From Haberlea rhodopensis (Eukaryota; Streptophyta; Magnoliopsida; Lamiales; Gesneriaceae), in NCBI GenBank assembly GCA_907163345.1, contig CAJQUN010000003.1, positions 25,683,879-25,747,878 on the forward strand: a DNA stretch of 64,000 nucleotides. The letters are read 5' to 3'. Position numbers and translations under genes: made by a program. The notes under the pieces were generated by a model. The model did not search any database. It was not told the origin of the DNA and worked only from the letters and a program-made list of their open reading frames with translations. Shown here piece after piece: positions 12,470-24,939 of the stretch. Position 1 is the first letter of the stretch. Each line of letters starts with the position of its first letter.

Positions 12470-14690
12470 ACAACAAATAGCTTTGTAGTAGAAATGTCGA
12501 GGTGAGATTTGTAATCTCCGCCTTAAGACAATATTGCCCCGTTACGGTACTAACGGTTCAATTGGTAATTTATCTCCCAAGATACAACGACTGTGATTTG
12601 TGATAGGAGCACTCCAAATCACAAATTCTTTAAATCACAAAGGTTTAAAAGCACTCAATATTAAACAAAGAATGAAGATCCACAAAATTACTCAAATTTT
12701 GATCTTCAATATGATGTGAATTTAAAAAATTCCATGTCTAATTCATTCAAGGGTTGTTTCTTACGTAGTATACCAAGTGGTGTCATCAAGATACACTATT
12801 TAGAAGCATCCAATCATGAAAAATTACACCCCAACATGAATGGACACACCATTTAATTTGGAAGCATCGTGAAAAAAATTGCACCCCAACATTAATGAAC
12901 ACACCATTTAATTCAACATGTATGTAACTGAGCGCTTTAACGAACTATTATGGCATCTGGAGAGATAGCTTGCGGCTTTGAATCTTCCTTAGTAGTATTC
13001 AATCAGAATTCTTGACTTAATAGTGAACTTATAGTCATGAAATATTTGGTCGTTGGTGTAACACTAGACAATTGAACTCACAACATAACAATTATAACCT
13101 TCATATTGGTTTCTTACGGTTGTGTCCATTCCGGCCATGGACCACACTTGGTTTCATAAGTGCTTTCCAATCTTGAAGCGGCCACACATCGCACTTACGT
13201 AGATGATCTCCTAGAAGAGTATCCCGATATACTCCAACATATTCTAATATGTTTTAGGAATCATTAAAGGCTTTTTTGCCATCCTCGTACCCCTTTTGCA
13301 GGCTACACCCCTTATTATAGGAATGAGTTGGAGAGTGATCTCCAAGGTGTTTATACAATCTCATAATTTAGTTATCACTTTTGAACCTAGATCTTGGGAT
13401 CTCCAGTCAACAAGGTTGGGTATCTACTATGAGATTTTGATTATAGGGCTTTAACTCCATTCCCCTTGATAAACTTCCACATGATCTCTCGGTTAACCAT
13501 TTTATATGCGGATTCGCGGTTACATATAATCACTCATGATTATGCCACTAAAGATCATTTTGTCATATAGCATTAGCGCAACACATTTTAGTTGCATGCA
13601 CTGGATTTTTTTCTAACAACTTATAAAGTCACTCGACCGAAGAAGCTTTATATGTTTTGCATAGAGAATTTTCCCCAATCATATTACCTCATTAGCATCA
13701 ATTTATCATTTTAGGATATTTCCATCATCGAATTTTAAAAGCGTTGTTAACGCTTATTTCTTACAAAATTCGAGACCAGAGAAAATACTCAAATTTAACT
13801 CACAATTCATATTTAAGCGCATAGATTCTTAAAATTACAAGTTCAAGATTCTATTTCTTGTAAACTTGAAATAAGAGCAAAACTTAAAATTTGAAACTCG
13901 AATTAATTCTTGAGATTTCATTCTTCAAATGTCTTGAAAACTTTAATTCCAAGCATTGTTCTTGATGCACATAGGTCAACATGTCTCGTCAACATTTTTC
14001 TTTGTTACTTGATTTCTAAATTGCTTCTCCAATGAACACATCATCAATACACAATCATACATATGCTTAGGAGTCTACACATTTATCACACTCGTTGATC
14101 TATTTGACAAAATTATTTGTCAAACTATTCATGTCACTTATTTGACGTTTGTTATGGCTTCACTTTAGATTTCATATTTCTAGTTTAGCCAAGTACCCCC
14201 ACATTTCAAATATTGTAGGAAACTCTCTGTTCCTTCGATCATAATGTTTTTCGTCCTTGCCTAAATGTGGTACTTAGTATGTGATTGAATCCTAGAATTG
14301 CGACCCCCCACAACTTCGGGTAGTAACGAAGTGCAATGGCGTTCAAACTTTCGTGTTTCAAGTTCGAAGCGTTATCGTCTTACAAATCCAAATTCAAGTT
14401 TTTTTTTCTTGAAATTTTCGGATTTAACCGTACACTGGCGTTCAAATTTTGATCTTCGATATGATGTGAACTTAAAAAATTCAATCTAATTCATTCAATG
14501 GTTGTTTCTTACATAGTATACAAGTGGTGTCATCAAGATACACCATTTAGAAGCATCCAATCATGAAAACTTGCACCCCAAAATGAATGGACGCACCATT
14601 TAATTTGGAAGCATCCAATCATGAAAAAAATACACCCCAACATGAATGGACACACCATTTAATTTCCAACATAATATATGCCTTTATGGC
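12470..14690. repeat. Unclassified retroelement-like block with about 215 bp direct repeats
   Basis: Segments 12690-12910 and 14437-14670 are diverged direct repeats: TTGATCTTCAATATGATGTG against TTGATCTTCGATATGATGTG, then AAGCATCCAATCATGAAAA, then ATGAATGGACACACCATTTA. The part at 12470-12680 (CTCCCAAGATACAACGACTG) resembles 18045-18250 (CTCCCAAGATATAATGACTC), so the family occurs twice in the window. No protease, RT or integrase motif was seen between the repeats. It could be a decayed LTR element; the boundaries are uncertain. The sequence 14691-16546 shows nothing I can name. Confidence 0.4.
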
Positions 14691-16546
14691 CTGGAATAAT
14701 TAGAGCTTTAGTTTGTTGAGTGATCAAATTTCACCAGATGGTTTACTGTCGTTAAGTTGAGATGAACAGGGGTAATTGATTTTTGATAACTGACGTTTTT
14801 CTATTAGTGAAATCATCTAAGGCCTTTAATTTTACTTCAATCATATTCATCTGCTTTTGAATCAAGTCAAACATGATCGATCTTCTTATTAATTTTTACT
14901 TGATAAATGCCAGTTGAGCAATTGTCACTCTGAACTTTTGTTGTTCTTGTTTTTGTTTTCTTCACAAGATTTGTGAAATTGCTCTCCAAATCGCCGGTAT
15001 TTAGTTTCGGATTTGTAACCCTTGAAACTCTGATGATTACGTGGATTAACATGGCCCATGATCAAGGTATGATTAAAAAAACAGAAATTTCCAAGTTTGT
15101 TTATATCATGTTGCACGCCTTAGCATTCATCTTCTGGAAAACAAGATAACCATTGGTTCACCAACGCCATATTCTGCCAATTTTCATATTTTCTCGTTGT
15201 CTATGCTCTGGGGCATGACTTTAACTGCAAATCACATCTACAATTCTTCATTTTTTGCCTGAAATCAACTTTTAGCTTGTTTTATCGTCAATCATAAACA
15301 CCTGTTTATCACGCAAAACAACAATCAAATCATGCAGAACATGGAAAACTAACAAGTTACTTTTGTTAAATTGCGGGTGTAAAAGTAGTCTATCAATTAC
15401 TTACATTGTATCATATTTAGGTCCCATGTTTTGGCTTTGAATTTGGATTCTGTGGCTACTACACCTATTGTAAATAAGATTCTGTAGTACATCTTCGCCA
15501 AGCGCAAAGAAAAACCAGTTTTCATCTTGTCCTGTCATCATGATTGTAGTTCGATGTGTTATACCTATCACCAAAGAACTTTGCTAAATTCTTTTACTCA
15601 GGTTAAATAAGAGAGTAGTGGTTTCAATTTGCACTTCTAAGCTTGATAATTTCAATCTTAAGCACGAGAAAGGCATGCTTTAAAAGTGTAACATAGCAAT
15701 GAATGTATTGCACACGCAAGATCAAGGAAGGTAATTAACTGTATAAGGATGTCTTTCTTCCCACAAAAGAAAAAAAAGAATTTCCATTGTGCCACTAAGT
15801 CATAAAATGTCAAATGTACCCCAAGGTTATACTTTCACTCTTTGGCGGTATTAGTTTCTTCCTCTGCATTTCAACATAATTAATATGCCTTTTCGGTCAA
15901 ACCAAATGGTTGCCTTTTTATCTTTAGTTCAATTCAGCATCTTGGCAGAGTGGTTTTGGATGAGCAATTAAAAACACCCAAAATGAGTAACACGTAATTC
16001 TACAAAAAATCAATGCTTAACTAATTGGGCATCAGTATATTTAATTTACCAGAATAACAAAAAGAAAATTATTAAAAAAATAAAGAGAGAATGTTATTTA
16101 AGATTTTTCAAAGATGGATTTGTACGTACATGCCTTGAGCATTTTAGTTTCAAATTTTAGAGTACAACCAATGATATTATGCATTTATGGTTTCATAACA
16201 TGGACCATATGATTTAACTCGGTTTCAGTTTGCTACTTATGTCACATGGCTTAGCAATGAAATCATCAAAGAGTTTTAAGCATTTGGAATTCATTGCATC
16301 AATAAAGTTTGATGCTCCTCATTATCAAGAGACCATGACGCTCTTTACCTGATAGACACAGCTACGCTTCTATCTCTTTCAATCATCGTTCTTCTTTTGA
16401 AAGATATTGAGTACCTGGTATCAAAATGATGGATTAAAAATTATGCAATTCAAATGCATAGAAAAATCCTCCAAACCCAAAAGCACTGTTATATAATTGA
16501 TAGTGATATAGTATGATATCTATTGTGCTCATGACCTTATCAATAT

Positions 16547-17864
16547 ATGGCTTCTGTGGGCAGGTATAACCACTTCAAAATGTTGATGGGTCAAAGTAAT
16601 ACACTTTCACAAATGGAAACATTATGTGGAACTCTACTAAAAGAATTTCATGTTTTCTTGCCTTCGTACCGAAGAAAAGTAGATCAGGCTAACAAGGATA
16701 GAGCTCTGCTGATGCTGAATCTGAGCTTGCTGCAATCTGCTCTGCAATGTGACCAGTGCACATTAGGGCAGGGAAGGCTTGACATAAGGTCTGATTCTTT
16801 AGTGTCATTATTTTTTAATGGCATTGAAATCGTGCATTTCCCCCCCCTTTTCATTGTGAATGTACGAACATAATAACTTAGATGCATGTGGTAAAAGCAT
16901 TCAGCTTCAACTGTTGATCACTGTTGCAGGGCTATATTGTTTTTTATGGGCAGAGTCCTATAGTATGCTCTCATATTGAACTTTACTATGCTTGAAAACC
17001 TTATTTCCTGAAAACTAGCTGTCAAGACCGACACATATTTAATATGAAATGATAAACATTACCCCCCGCAAAGAATAGGTAACTGCAGAAAAAGGATAAA
17101 TTTTTCGACCTGGGATATTTATCTTACAATTATCGCGGGTCTTATGTGCAGGCTGATCAAAACCATAGAAGCCTGAAAGCTGAACTCAGAGCCATCGTTC
17201 CACAGATAGAGGAGATGCAAAAAAGGAAATGTGACAGGAAGAATCAATTTATAGCAGCCTTCGAGGGGCTGCATATGATAAAGAATGAGATCACTGGGTC
17301 AGGAGGGTATACTTTGGATAATACAGTTGTAGATGAAACAGATTTGTCTTCTAGAAAGCTTGAAGAAGTGCACAGAGAGCTTCAAACACTTCAAGAAGAA
17401 AAGGTTCATTTTGACAGTTTTCTTGTTCTCCTCTGATATGTTTTTGTATGTGTGATATTTCTATGAATGTCTTTTGGTTTCAGAGTGCACGTTTGAATCA
17501 GATTCTGAACTACTTGAACCTTCTATACACTTTGTGCTCAGTACTTGGTCTTGATTTTAAACAAACTGTGAGCGAGATTCACCTAAGTTTAGGAGAAGCG
17601 GAAGGCTCAAAAAGTATTACCAATCATACCATGCAGCAGCTAGAAACTGCTATACAGAGACTGCGAGAACTTAAAATACAGAGACTTCAGCAGGTGTGTG
17701 ATTTTAGATTAGCTTTGTCACTTTAAGTTATAATCTATATAGTTTGAACAATTAGTTGACTGCGTGCAATTAATAGTTACAAGATCTCACGACTTCATTA
17801 CTGGAGCTCTGGAACTTGATGTACACACCAGTTGAAGAGCAACATATATTTCAAAAAATTACTT
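16547..17864 (+). pseudogene. Truncated MAP65 microtubule-bundling gene (MAP65-3-like)
   Basis: MAP65 proteins cross-link antiparallel microtubules; MAP65-3 (PLEIADE) acts in the phragmoplast. Four exon-like blocks are visible. Block 1 (from about 16580) has QMETLCGTLLKE and YRRKVDQANKDRA but lacks the roughly 25-30 residues that normally lie between them. Exon 2 (17152-17403) has EEMQKRKCDRKNQF and DETDLSSRKLEEVH. Exon 3 (17484-17693) has LCSVLGLDF and IQRLRELKIQRLQQ. Exon 4 (17777-17864) encodes LQDLTTSLLELWNLMYTPVEEQ. Exons 2-4 have AG/GT borders and compatible phases. After the exon 4 donor at 17865 no later exon was found as far as 29 kb, so the microtubule-binding half is missing. The end of block 1 has no clear in-phase donor. 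The missing half and the gap in block 1 point to a pseudogene. Confidence 0.75.
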
Positions 17865-18044
17865 GTAAGCTCTACTTGACAAATAGATTTCTAAGATTAT
17901 TTTTGATTTAATGGTGGGAATTGTTCTCCCAAAACAGCCTACTCAACTAATCTAGACAATAATTCATTATGTTGTTAAAATTGTTGGATACCTTGTTCGT
18001 CTTCAACTCCACAAGGATCTCGTTGGCGTCATTGTTTGTAGCGG

Positions 18045-18400
18045 GAAGGAAACTTTGTAGATGATAATGTTCAACTTTGAGTCGAGGCTAGTGTTGTACA
18101 CTGTCTTTTAAGAAGATTTTGCCGCTCACACGGTGCTCACGGAGTACGACAATATTCTCCCAAGATATAATGACTCTTTGCTTGAGATAGTAGCATTACA
18201 AATCACAAGCCTCACAACCACAAATCAACCACAAATGTTGCAAACTTAGCAATGATCTTGCTTGCTTTCTTCAATCTCTAATATGTTGTTCATATGAATT
18301 CAATAGCGATGTGTTGTATATATATTAGTCCAAGGACATCACCAAAAGACACCATTTGGAGGAGATTTTTCGAGAAAAGTTGCACTCACTCGTCTAGGGT
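18045..18400. repeat. Second copy of the 12.5 kb repeat family (fragment)
   Basis: GACAATATTCTCCCAAGATA, then AATGACTC, AATCACAAGCC and CACAAATGTTGCAAAC parallel 12530-12690 in the same order. The fragment begins about 180 bp after the last recognisable MAP65 exon, so insertion of this element could explain the loss of the MAP65 3' half. Boundaries are not resolved. Confidence 0.35.
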
Positions 18401-18695
18401 CGCAATGTATCACTCGATCGACTCCCTAGGTGCACATCCGGTGGCACCTGAGCGCCTCTCATTCTGCCCGGGTTTCACATATTTCACCATTTTCTTAATA
18501 TTCGACTTTTCCTATCTTTCTTGGTTACTTTCTAACCATTAAGTCTTGCTTAATCTCAATTCATTAAGCCTCGATTTTTTACTTACTTAATTTCAGTTCA
18601 TTAAGCCTCAAAATTTCGAACACATTATACTCCAAAAATTCTAAAATGAGATTGAAAGTGAACTAAATACTTAATAATTATCTTATATTACTACT

Positions 18696-20911
18696 TAGAC
18701 ATGACCGAGGTTATAAAATAACCGCGGCGCAGCCCATACCGTAACCGGGTCAACGGTCTGGTTACCCGTTGACCTTGTTCGACGGTTCCGAACCGTACTG
18801 GCCGGTTATGGTTCATGGTTCCCAAGAACCGTGGAACCGTCGGTTCCAACCGTCAGTTCCACCCCTTAATTTTTTTTAATTATTTATTATTTAAAATTAA
18901 AGTGTTGGTGAAGATTCAAAATCTTGACATCTATCATGTATATACAGCTTCTTACCACTAAGCTATTGTCTTGATTGTTTTATTTTAGATAATATAATTA
19001 TATATACTAAAACACAATATATATTATATGTGTAATACAATAATAACTATTTTATATTGACAAATAAAAATTATCTAAAAAAATATGTTAAGCTCTTAAT
19101 AAATATTGTATAATAGAAACATATCTATAACAAAATAAATATTAAAAAAAATGATGGATAAATTAATAACAACTATAAATAGTGGTTACAAAATAAAATA
19201 TTATAATAATGAAGCAAATTATTACAAAACAAATATATTATATACCTTTTAATTATTCTATAAGTACTTTATGTTCAGTATTTGATTTACATTATATATA
19301 TAATAATTAAATAAGTATATCTTAGTTTATCACAATATGACTTACAATAGAAACTCGGTAATGTAATATTTGATTAATTAATAAAATCTTTTAATAATTT
19401 ACTTACTGATTTGAAAACAACGTATTGAATTGATAATTCACTAACTTTATATTACATAAATTAATAACTTCTAACTTAATATATTTATGATTAATCAATT
19501 AAATCATCATAAAAATAACTTTACCGACATTTGTTTCTTATATAAATTGATAGTGACAAATCTCATTACCGACTTTTTTTAACATAACAATAACTTTTGT
19601 GTTGTTTTTTATAGATAAATAACAAATAATTCAATGTTATACTCGTCACTTTCATATGTAATTAGTATCATAATTGTAAATGTTTCATGTCAATATCATT
19701 TGCAATTAGTACCAAAGTTGTATGAGTTTCATATCAATTTCATATGTAATTAGTACCAAAACTGTAAATGTTTCATACCAATATCTTTTGCAATTAGTAC
19801 CAAAATTGTATAGGTTTCATACCAATTTCATATGTAATTAGTACCATAATTGTAAATATTTCATATTAATATCATTTGTAATTAGTACCAAAGTTGTATA
19901 TTTTTCATATCAATTTCATTTGTAATTAGTATCATAATTGTAAATATTTCATATCAAAACTCTTTTGTAATTAGTACTAAAGTTGTATAGGTTTCATACG
20001 AATTTCATATGTAATTAGTATCATAATGTAAATATTTCATACAAATATCATTTGTAATTAGTATCAAAATTGTATATGTTTCATATCAATTTCATATGTA
20101 ATTAGTATCATAATTGTGCATGTTTCATACCGAACTCTTTTGTAATTAGTATCAAAATTGCATATGTTCCATATCAATTTAATATGTGATTAGTATCATA
20201 ATTGTAAGTGTTTCATACCAATATCATTTGTAATTAGTATCAAAATTGTATATGTTTCATGCCAATTTCATATGTAATTACTATCATAATTGTAAATGTT
20301 TCATACCAAACTCTTTTGTAATTAGTACCAAAGTTGTATAGGTTTCATACGAATTTCATATGTAATTAATATCATAATTGTAAATGTTACATACCAATAT
20401 CCTTTGTAATTAGTATCAATATTGTATATGTTTCATACCAATTTCATATGTAATTAGTATCTTTAGATAATCAGATTCAATCAATTAAAATGACATTATC
20501 TTATTGTGGCCCATCGAGTTTGATGAAACAATGGGGTAAGTTTTGTAAGACTAATGACATGTGACCTATAAAATTTCCACTAGATATATCCATAAGTTGG
20601 AACAACATATAAATTGTTAAATGATTCATATGAATATAGAGAGCTAATAGCAACTTAAAAAGTTCAAACTCTCCCATCCCATCCCATCCCCTCCCTTTAC
20701 ATTTCTTTTGTTCTTTTTTATGATTTTTTTATAGTAATTTTTAAATTTTTTTAAATAAAATTTTAATTTAAAATTTTTAAATTTAAAAAATATAAGGATC
20801 GAACCATAACCATAACCGTAACCGTAACCAGAATCGTCTACGAAGGTTAAAGTTAAGAGTCGAGCTCTTTTGAACCGTCCACCGACGACTCACGAACCAT
20901 GATCATGTTTA
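18696..20911. mobile_element. Non-autonomous hAT-like element (2216 bp), TSD TTACTACT
   Basis: The element is flanked by perfect 8 bp repeats TTACTACT at 18688-18695 and 20912-20919. Its ends are TAGACATGACC and GATCATGTTTA, a short imperfect inverted repeat. Both subterminal regions (18720-18865 and 20795-20890) are rich in GAACCGT and CCGTAACC words, also found in the fragments at 1-372 and 6068-6488. The middle is AT-rich and contains an 88 bp tandem array (19650-20462). No transposase frame is present, so it would need transposase from elsewhere. Confidence 0.75.
19650..20462. repeat. AT-rich minisatellite, 88 bp period, about nine copies
   Basis: The word TTTCATATGTAATTAGTA recurs at 19650, 19738 and 19826, with variants at 19914 and 20003, a period of 88-89 bp. 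Each unit is a dimer of about 44 bp halves: one reads CATAATTGTAAATGTTTCAT, the other CAAAGTTGTATAGGTTTCAT. Copies differ by scattered substitutions, so the array is not very recent. It lies wholly inside the hAT-like element. Confidence 0.85.
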
Positions 20912-21068
20912 TTACTACTTAACTACTTGACTAATTAAATTTATGAGATTGAAAGTGGACTAAATACTTAATACTCGTGCGCTCCGTCACACATTAAATA
21001 AATCAAGGGCGGCCAGTAGTCCAATTACACAACATTAGTGTCGACCCAAATTCAAGAAAATTTTAAAA

Positions 21069-21629
21069 TCATTGGTAAGAGAATGTTTTGAGTTTTTCAT
21101 CCCTCCATCCCCTGTTTATTTTCTCAATAAATTCTTCAATTGTTTTTCTCAATTCATCATCCTCTTCTTTGTCACTATTGCTTTCTTCTTCAAAAATCTC
21201 ATCCATGGCTATGCTGACAGACCATAGCCTTTTGTCATCGTCAATGGATTTGATCGATTCGTTAGCCTTTTCAGACGAAGAAACTGCACTTTTCTTGAAA
21301 CTCCCATCATTACGAGTGATCAGAAAAGGCTTACTTTCATCGGCCTTGCGGACAGATGATAATTGATCCTTTTCATCATCTTCTTTGTTAACTTTGATCG
21401 AATAAGTCGACGAAGAAACATCATTTTTATTGAAATTTTCATCGCTTAGAATGCTTGGAAAAGGGCTGTTTTCATTGGATTTTGAGCTGCCACTTACAAG
21501 TATGATGGCAATGATGAGGTTGCAGAAACAGAAAACTGCAAGGGAATTTGATGCAGCTAAGGTGAACAATTCAAACGTGGAATCCAGCATTTTCTTGAGG
21601 GGATGAGAGAAAATCTTAGAAATATTCAA
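21069..21629 (-). CDS. Small membrane protein, DUF4408/DUF761-like
   Basis: Intact single-exon frame of 186 residues starting MNISKIFSHPLKK. One hydrophobic segment lies at about residues 27-46 (LAVFCFCNLIIAIILV), followed by a long acidic and serine-rich, probably disordered region. The C terminus has ELRKTIEEFIEKINRGWRDEK, which resembles the short DUF761 motif of plant proteins with an N-terminal membrane anchor. Function is unknown. A TTTTTAAAG box lies about 75 bp upstream of the ATG. Nearest upstream is a 42 bp direct repeat. The domain match is from memory and moderate, but the length and biased composition argue for a real gene. Confidence 0.65.
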   Translation of the reverse strand: MNISKIFSHPLKKMLDSTFELFTLAASNSLAVFCFCNLIIAIILVSGSSKSNENSPFPSILSDENFNKNDVSSSTYSIKVNKEDDEKDQLSSVRKADESKPFLITRNDGSFKKSAVSSSEKANESIKSIDDDKRLWSVSIAMDEIFEEESNSDKEEDDELRKTIEEFIEKINRGWRDEKLKTFSYQ

Positions 21630-21778
21630 GATTTTGGGAATTACGAGGATTTGAAAGGAGATTTTTTGATGTGTTTTGAATGGAATGGGAATGGGGTTAA
21701 GTCTTTTTAAAGGGTTTTGATTGGATGAGAAAAATGTGACGAAGAAGCTTAGGCTAAATGTGTGATGTGAAAGCTAAA

Positions 21779-21862
21779 TTTAATAATTGGTGTTTGAACA
21801 TGTTCGGCCAGACAGTGGCCTTTAATAATTGGTGTTTGAATATGTTCGGCCAGGGAGTCGCT
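21779..21862. repeat. 42 bp tandem duplication
   Basis: TTTAATAATTGGTGTTTGAA followed by a CATGTTCGGCCAG-type end starts at 21779 and again at 21821 with a few differences. It lies about 150 bp upstream of the small membrane-protein gene start. The remaining sequence 21863-22392 shows no gene. Confidence 0.8.
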
Positions 21863-22392
21863 AAATGGTTTAAGGGGACTTAGATTAATTTAAGAGATCC
21901 CTGTATTTTTATGGTCAAGATCTTATGTAGCTGCGATGATTTATTTGTGATATTTTTTAAAGATTTTTCAATAAAAAATTCTATTTATTTATCTCTTGAC
22001 TCGAAATGGGAGCAGGGCTAGAAGAAAAGAACAAAAGAAGGTTGTTTGTGTAAACAAATCGCTTCGCTGACTGAAAATATCCTAAAATAGCAGTTATAAC
22101 TGAATGACTTTTCTAGATGTTTAACCCTGAGGGATGTAGCTAACTACTTCAGTCTGGATGTTAGCCAAAAGCGGAGGATAGGGGAATGCCATTCCTTATC
22201 TCTCGGATATCTTAAAACACATAGGTCAAATAAAAATATAATTTTTTGAAAAAATTATATTTTAAATCGATCAAATAAAGATTATTTATTTAAATAATCA
22301 CGTGAACTTTCCCTGTTTCAAATATTCATATATTATTTTGTTGTATATTTATGTCATGATTATATCAAAACCATTTCAAAATTATCTTTAAG

Positions 22393-22570
22393 GGTGCGTT
22401 TGGTTGTTGTGATATGATAAGTGATAATAGATTAAAGAGTGGATAATGAGTTGATTTATATTGTGTTTGGTTTGTATGATTAGTAAAATATGATAAGTAG
22501 TATTGTGTTTGATGTACTTGAGAATATGCGATATAGATTAATTTTATTTGTAAAATGACAAAATACCCTT
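22393..22570 (+). repeat. MITE-like left end (GGGTGCGTTTGGTT)
   Basis: GGGTGCGTTTGGTTGTTGTG is a common start of plant MITEs. GTGTTTGGTTTG, ATAAGTAG and AAAATACCC follow. No matching right inverted end was found, so it is either truncated or a decayed copy. It resembles 10733-10905 read on the minus strand. Confidence 0.35.
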
Positions 22571-22990
22571 CAATATGTTTTCATTTATTTCCATTGCTTT
22601 AATTTAATTTAATTTAATCAAATTAAATTTATTTATTTATTTTAATTACTAATAAAATATTATAATGAATTAAATATGTATAAATATATTATAAATATTA
22701 CAATAAATAATACAAAAATAATTTGAAAAATAAATTAAAAAAACAACACATGGAAGTAAAAATAAATATTTTCTCGAGGTTGAAAAACTTTATATTTCCA
22801 ATTTATAAAAAGAACATGTTAGAAGAGTTAAACTATCGAAGCATTGGGAATCAACACCGAATATGCATCATCAAGAGATTCAAAGTAGTCCAAAATATAT
22901 CGTGACACTATAAGAATCATACAATGGGTACTCCAACAGTGGGACCCGACTCGGGACGAACCGCTTTATCCCTGATCTGGTACCACATTC

Positions 22991-24939
22991 TGTCTGAATA
23001 TTATGTACAAGAGTTTTAAACCTTTTCGAAAATAGCGGAAGCGTTTAGTCAATCATTCATTTTACGGTAGCAAAAGGGTTTTTACAAACTATTTATAACA
23101 AAATACATCACAATACAAACTCATTAACAGTACAATACTTAATTAAAGAGAAAATACTATAACAGTCCTGGTAAGCCAATATTTTCATTTTCCTAATTTT
23201 CCTCCGGTTCTGGCTCTGGTACTCCTTTATCTGAAACTCACAATAAATAACAAGAAAAACAGAGGTTGACTTAGTGATGAAATAACAATGGATTTTATAT
23301 CTGTAATTATCATACGATGCAATGTCTCAATATGATATGTCATGTAACAAAGATATTGCAATCAAGCAATTGTCAATAATGAACAGTGGCGATTTAGGAT
23401 TTCAGAATAAATATCGTGGGCTAAAGAGGTGGCTCCCACTGGACACTTCGGTACAGCACTTGTCCCCACATATTCAGATAGGATCTGTACAATCATTCAT
23501 TTACGAGCAAATGTGAATCATTTTCTGGACAGTGAAACGGTGCACATTTTTCAGATGAACCATGTACCCAGACTGTCATCTGTTGTTCATTGGACTCATT
23601 TTCGGGCCGAAGTCGCGTTGTCCAGTGGATAAATATCCAGGGCTCCATTCAGTTATTCATTCATTCAGTCAAAGGAGTCGTTCAATCAAAGGAATCGATT
23701 AGTAATCGATATCATTCAAGATAAATAAACATGCAGATCAAGATAGGCAATGGAACGATGTAATGTACAATATGATGACATATATGAACAGTGAGATAAT
23801 CAATAACAAGTTACTGTAAATTCCAGGCCAAATGCCAAAAAAGGCTGCATAACAAGAAACTGGTAGTACACCTCACCTCACAACTTGATATCTTACTGGA
23901 TTGGCTCGGTCTTGAACCCAATTACAAATTTATTTCCTATAAGCATAATATAAATAATTTATAGTGATTAGTGACCCAAATCAAGGATGAACATTCTTAA
24001 ACATCATTTTTGTACAAAACTTGTAAGGGTAATTTTGATTAAGACTTTAAAATTCATGATAATTCATAAGTCCAAAAATCACAAAACTTTCCAGAAATGC
24101 CTAAAATCATGCAATCAACGTCCGGCCGTCAGAAAAATGAACATCGGGGAGGCACGTGTAGTACACGCGCCGCCTTGCTGGCGCGTGGCCGCTCTCCGGC
24201 CGCCACGCACAGCTGAAATTTTACTGGCATGTTTGTCGCGTCGAGATCTACAATTTTTGTTTAAAAACTATTTTGAAATCCCAACCGATTTGCCCAAACT
24301 CTGAGTTTTCGAAATGATTAACTAGGGTACTTTGGTCGCCGAAAATCAAAACGTACGCAAAGTTTTAGGCAACCGAACGACATACCCAGAAAATTTAACA
24401 CATTTTGAACAACTTTCATTTTATACACAAGCCAAAAATAGTTTGTAAATAGAAGAAATGAAGGCATGAACACTCTACCTCAAAACATATTTCAGAGTTG
24501 GATTTCAGCTCATGTTCTTCAAGGGTTTTCGAATTTTCTGGGTAATTTTGCTTTGATTTTGTTATACCTCTCAAAGTATATTTTTTCTGGGTGTATAAAG
24601 AGGGTTGTGTGAAAATCTTAGAATTTTTGGACAATGTTTGGTAAGTTTTCTGATTTTTGCTCTATTTTTGCCTAATTTCTATTCTATTTCTAAATTAATT
24701 TCTACCCCATTTGCACGAAAATTACTACTTGAATCTAACGGTTTGGGGTGTATTTATAGGGGTTGTGTGCATGAATTATGGTGTTAAAGTATGGACAACT
24801 GTTGGAGTTTTGTCAAATATTAAGTTTTAAAATTAAATCAAAAATGATAATAACTTTTTAATATTATGATATTAGTATTTTTGTAATTATTTCTATGACT
24901 TATATATATAGATATATATTTAAAAATAAGGGTGTTACA
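22991..24939 (-). mobile_element. LTR of a Ty3/gypsy-like element, minus strand
   Basis: Read on the minus strand it starts TGTAACACCCTTATTTTT and ends AATATTCAGACA. Just beyond, at about 22973-22985, the minus strand reads TGGTACCAGATCAG, close to the initiator-Met primer site TGGTATCAGAGC. This suggests a 5' LTR of an element truncated to its left. It contains AAGAGGTGGCTCCCA (about 23425) and AGCGGAAGCG (about 23033), modules shared with the LTRs at 7169 and 31832. A GC-rich inverted segment (GCGCGTGGCCGC, GGCCGCCACGC) lies at 24179-24207. No target duplication was found. Confidence 0.6.
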
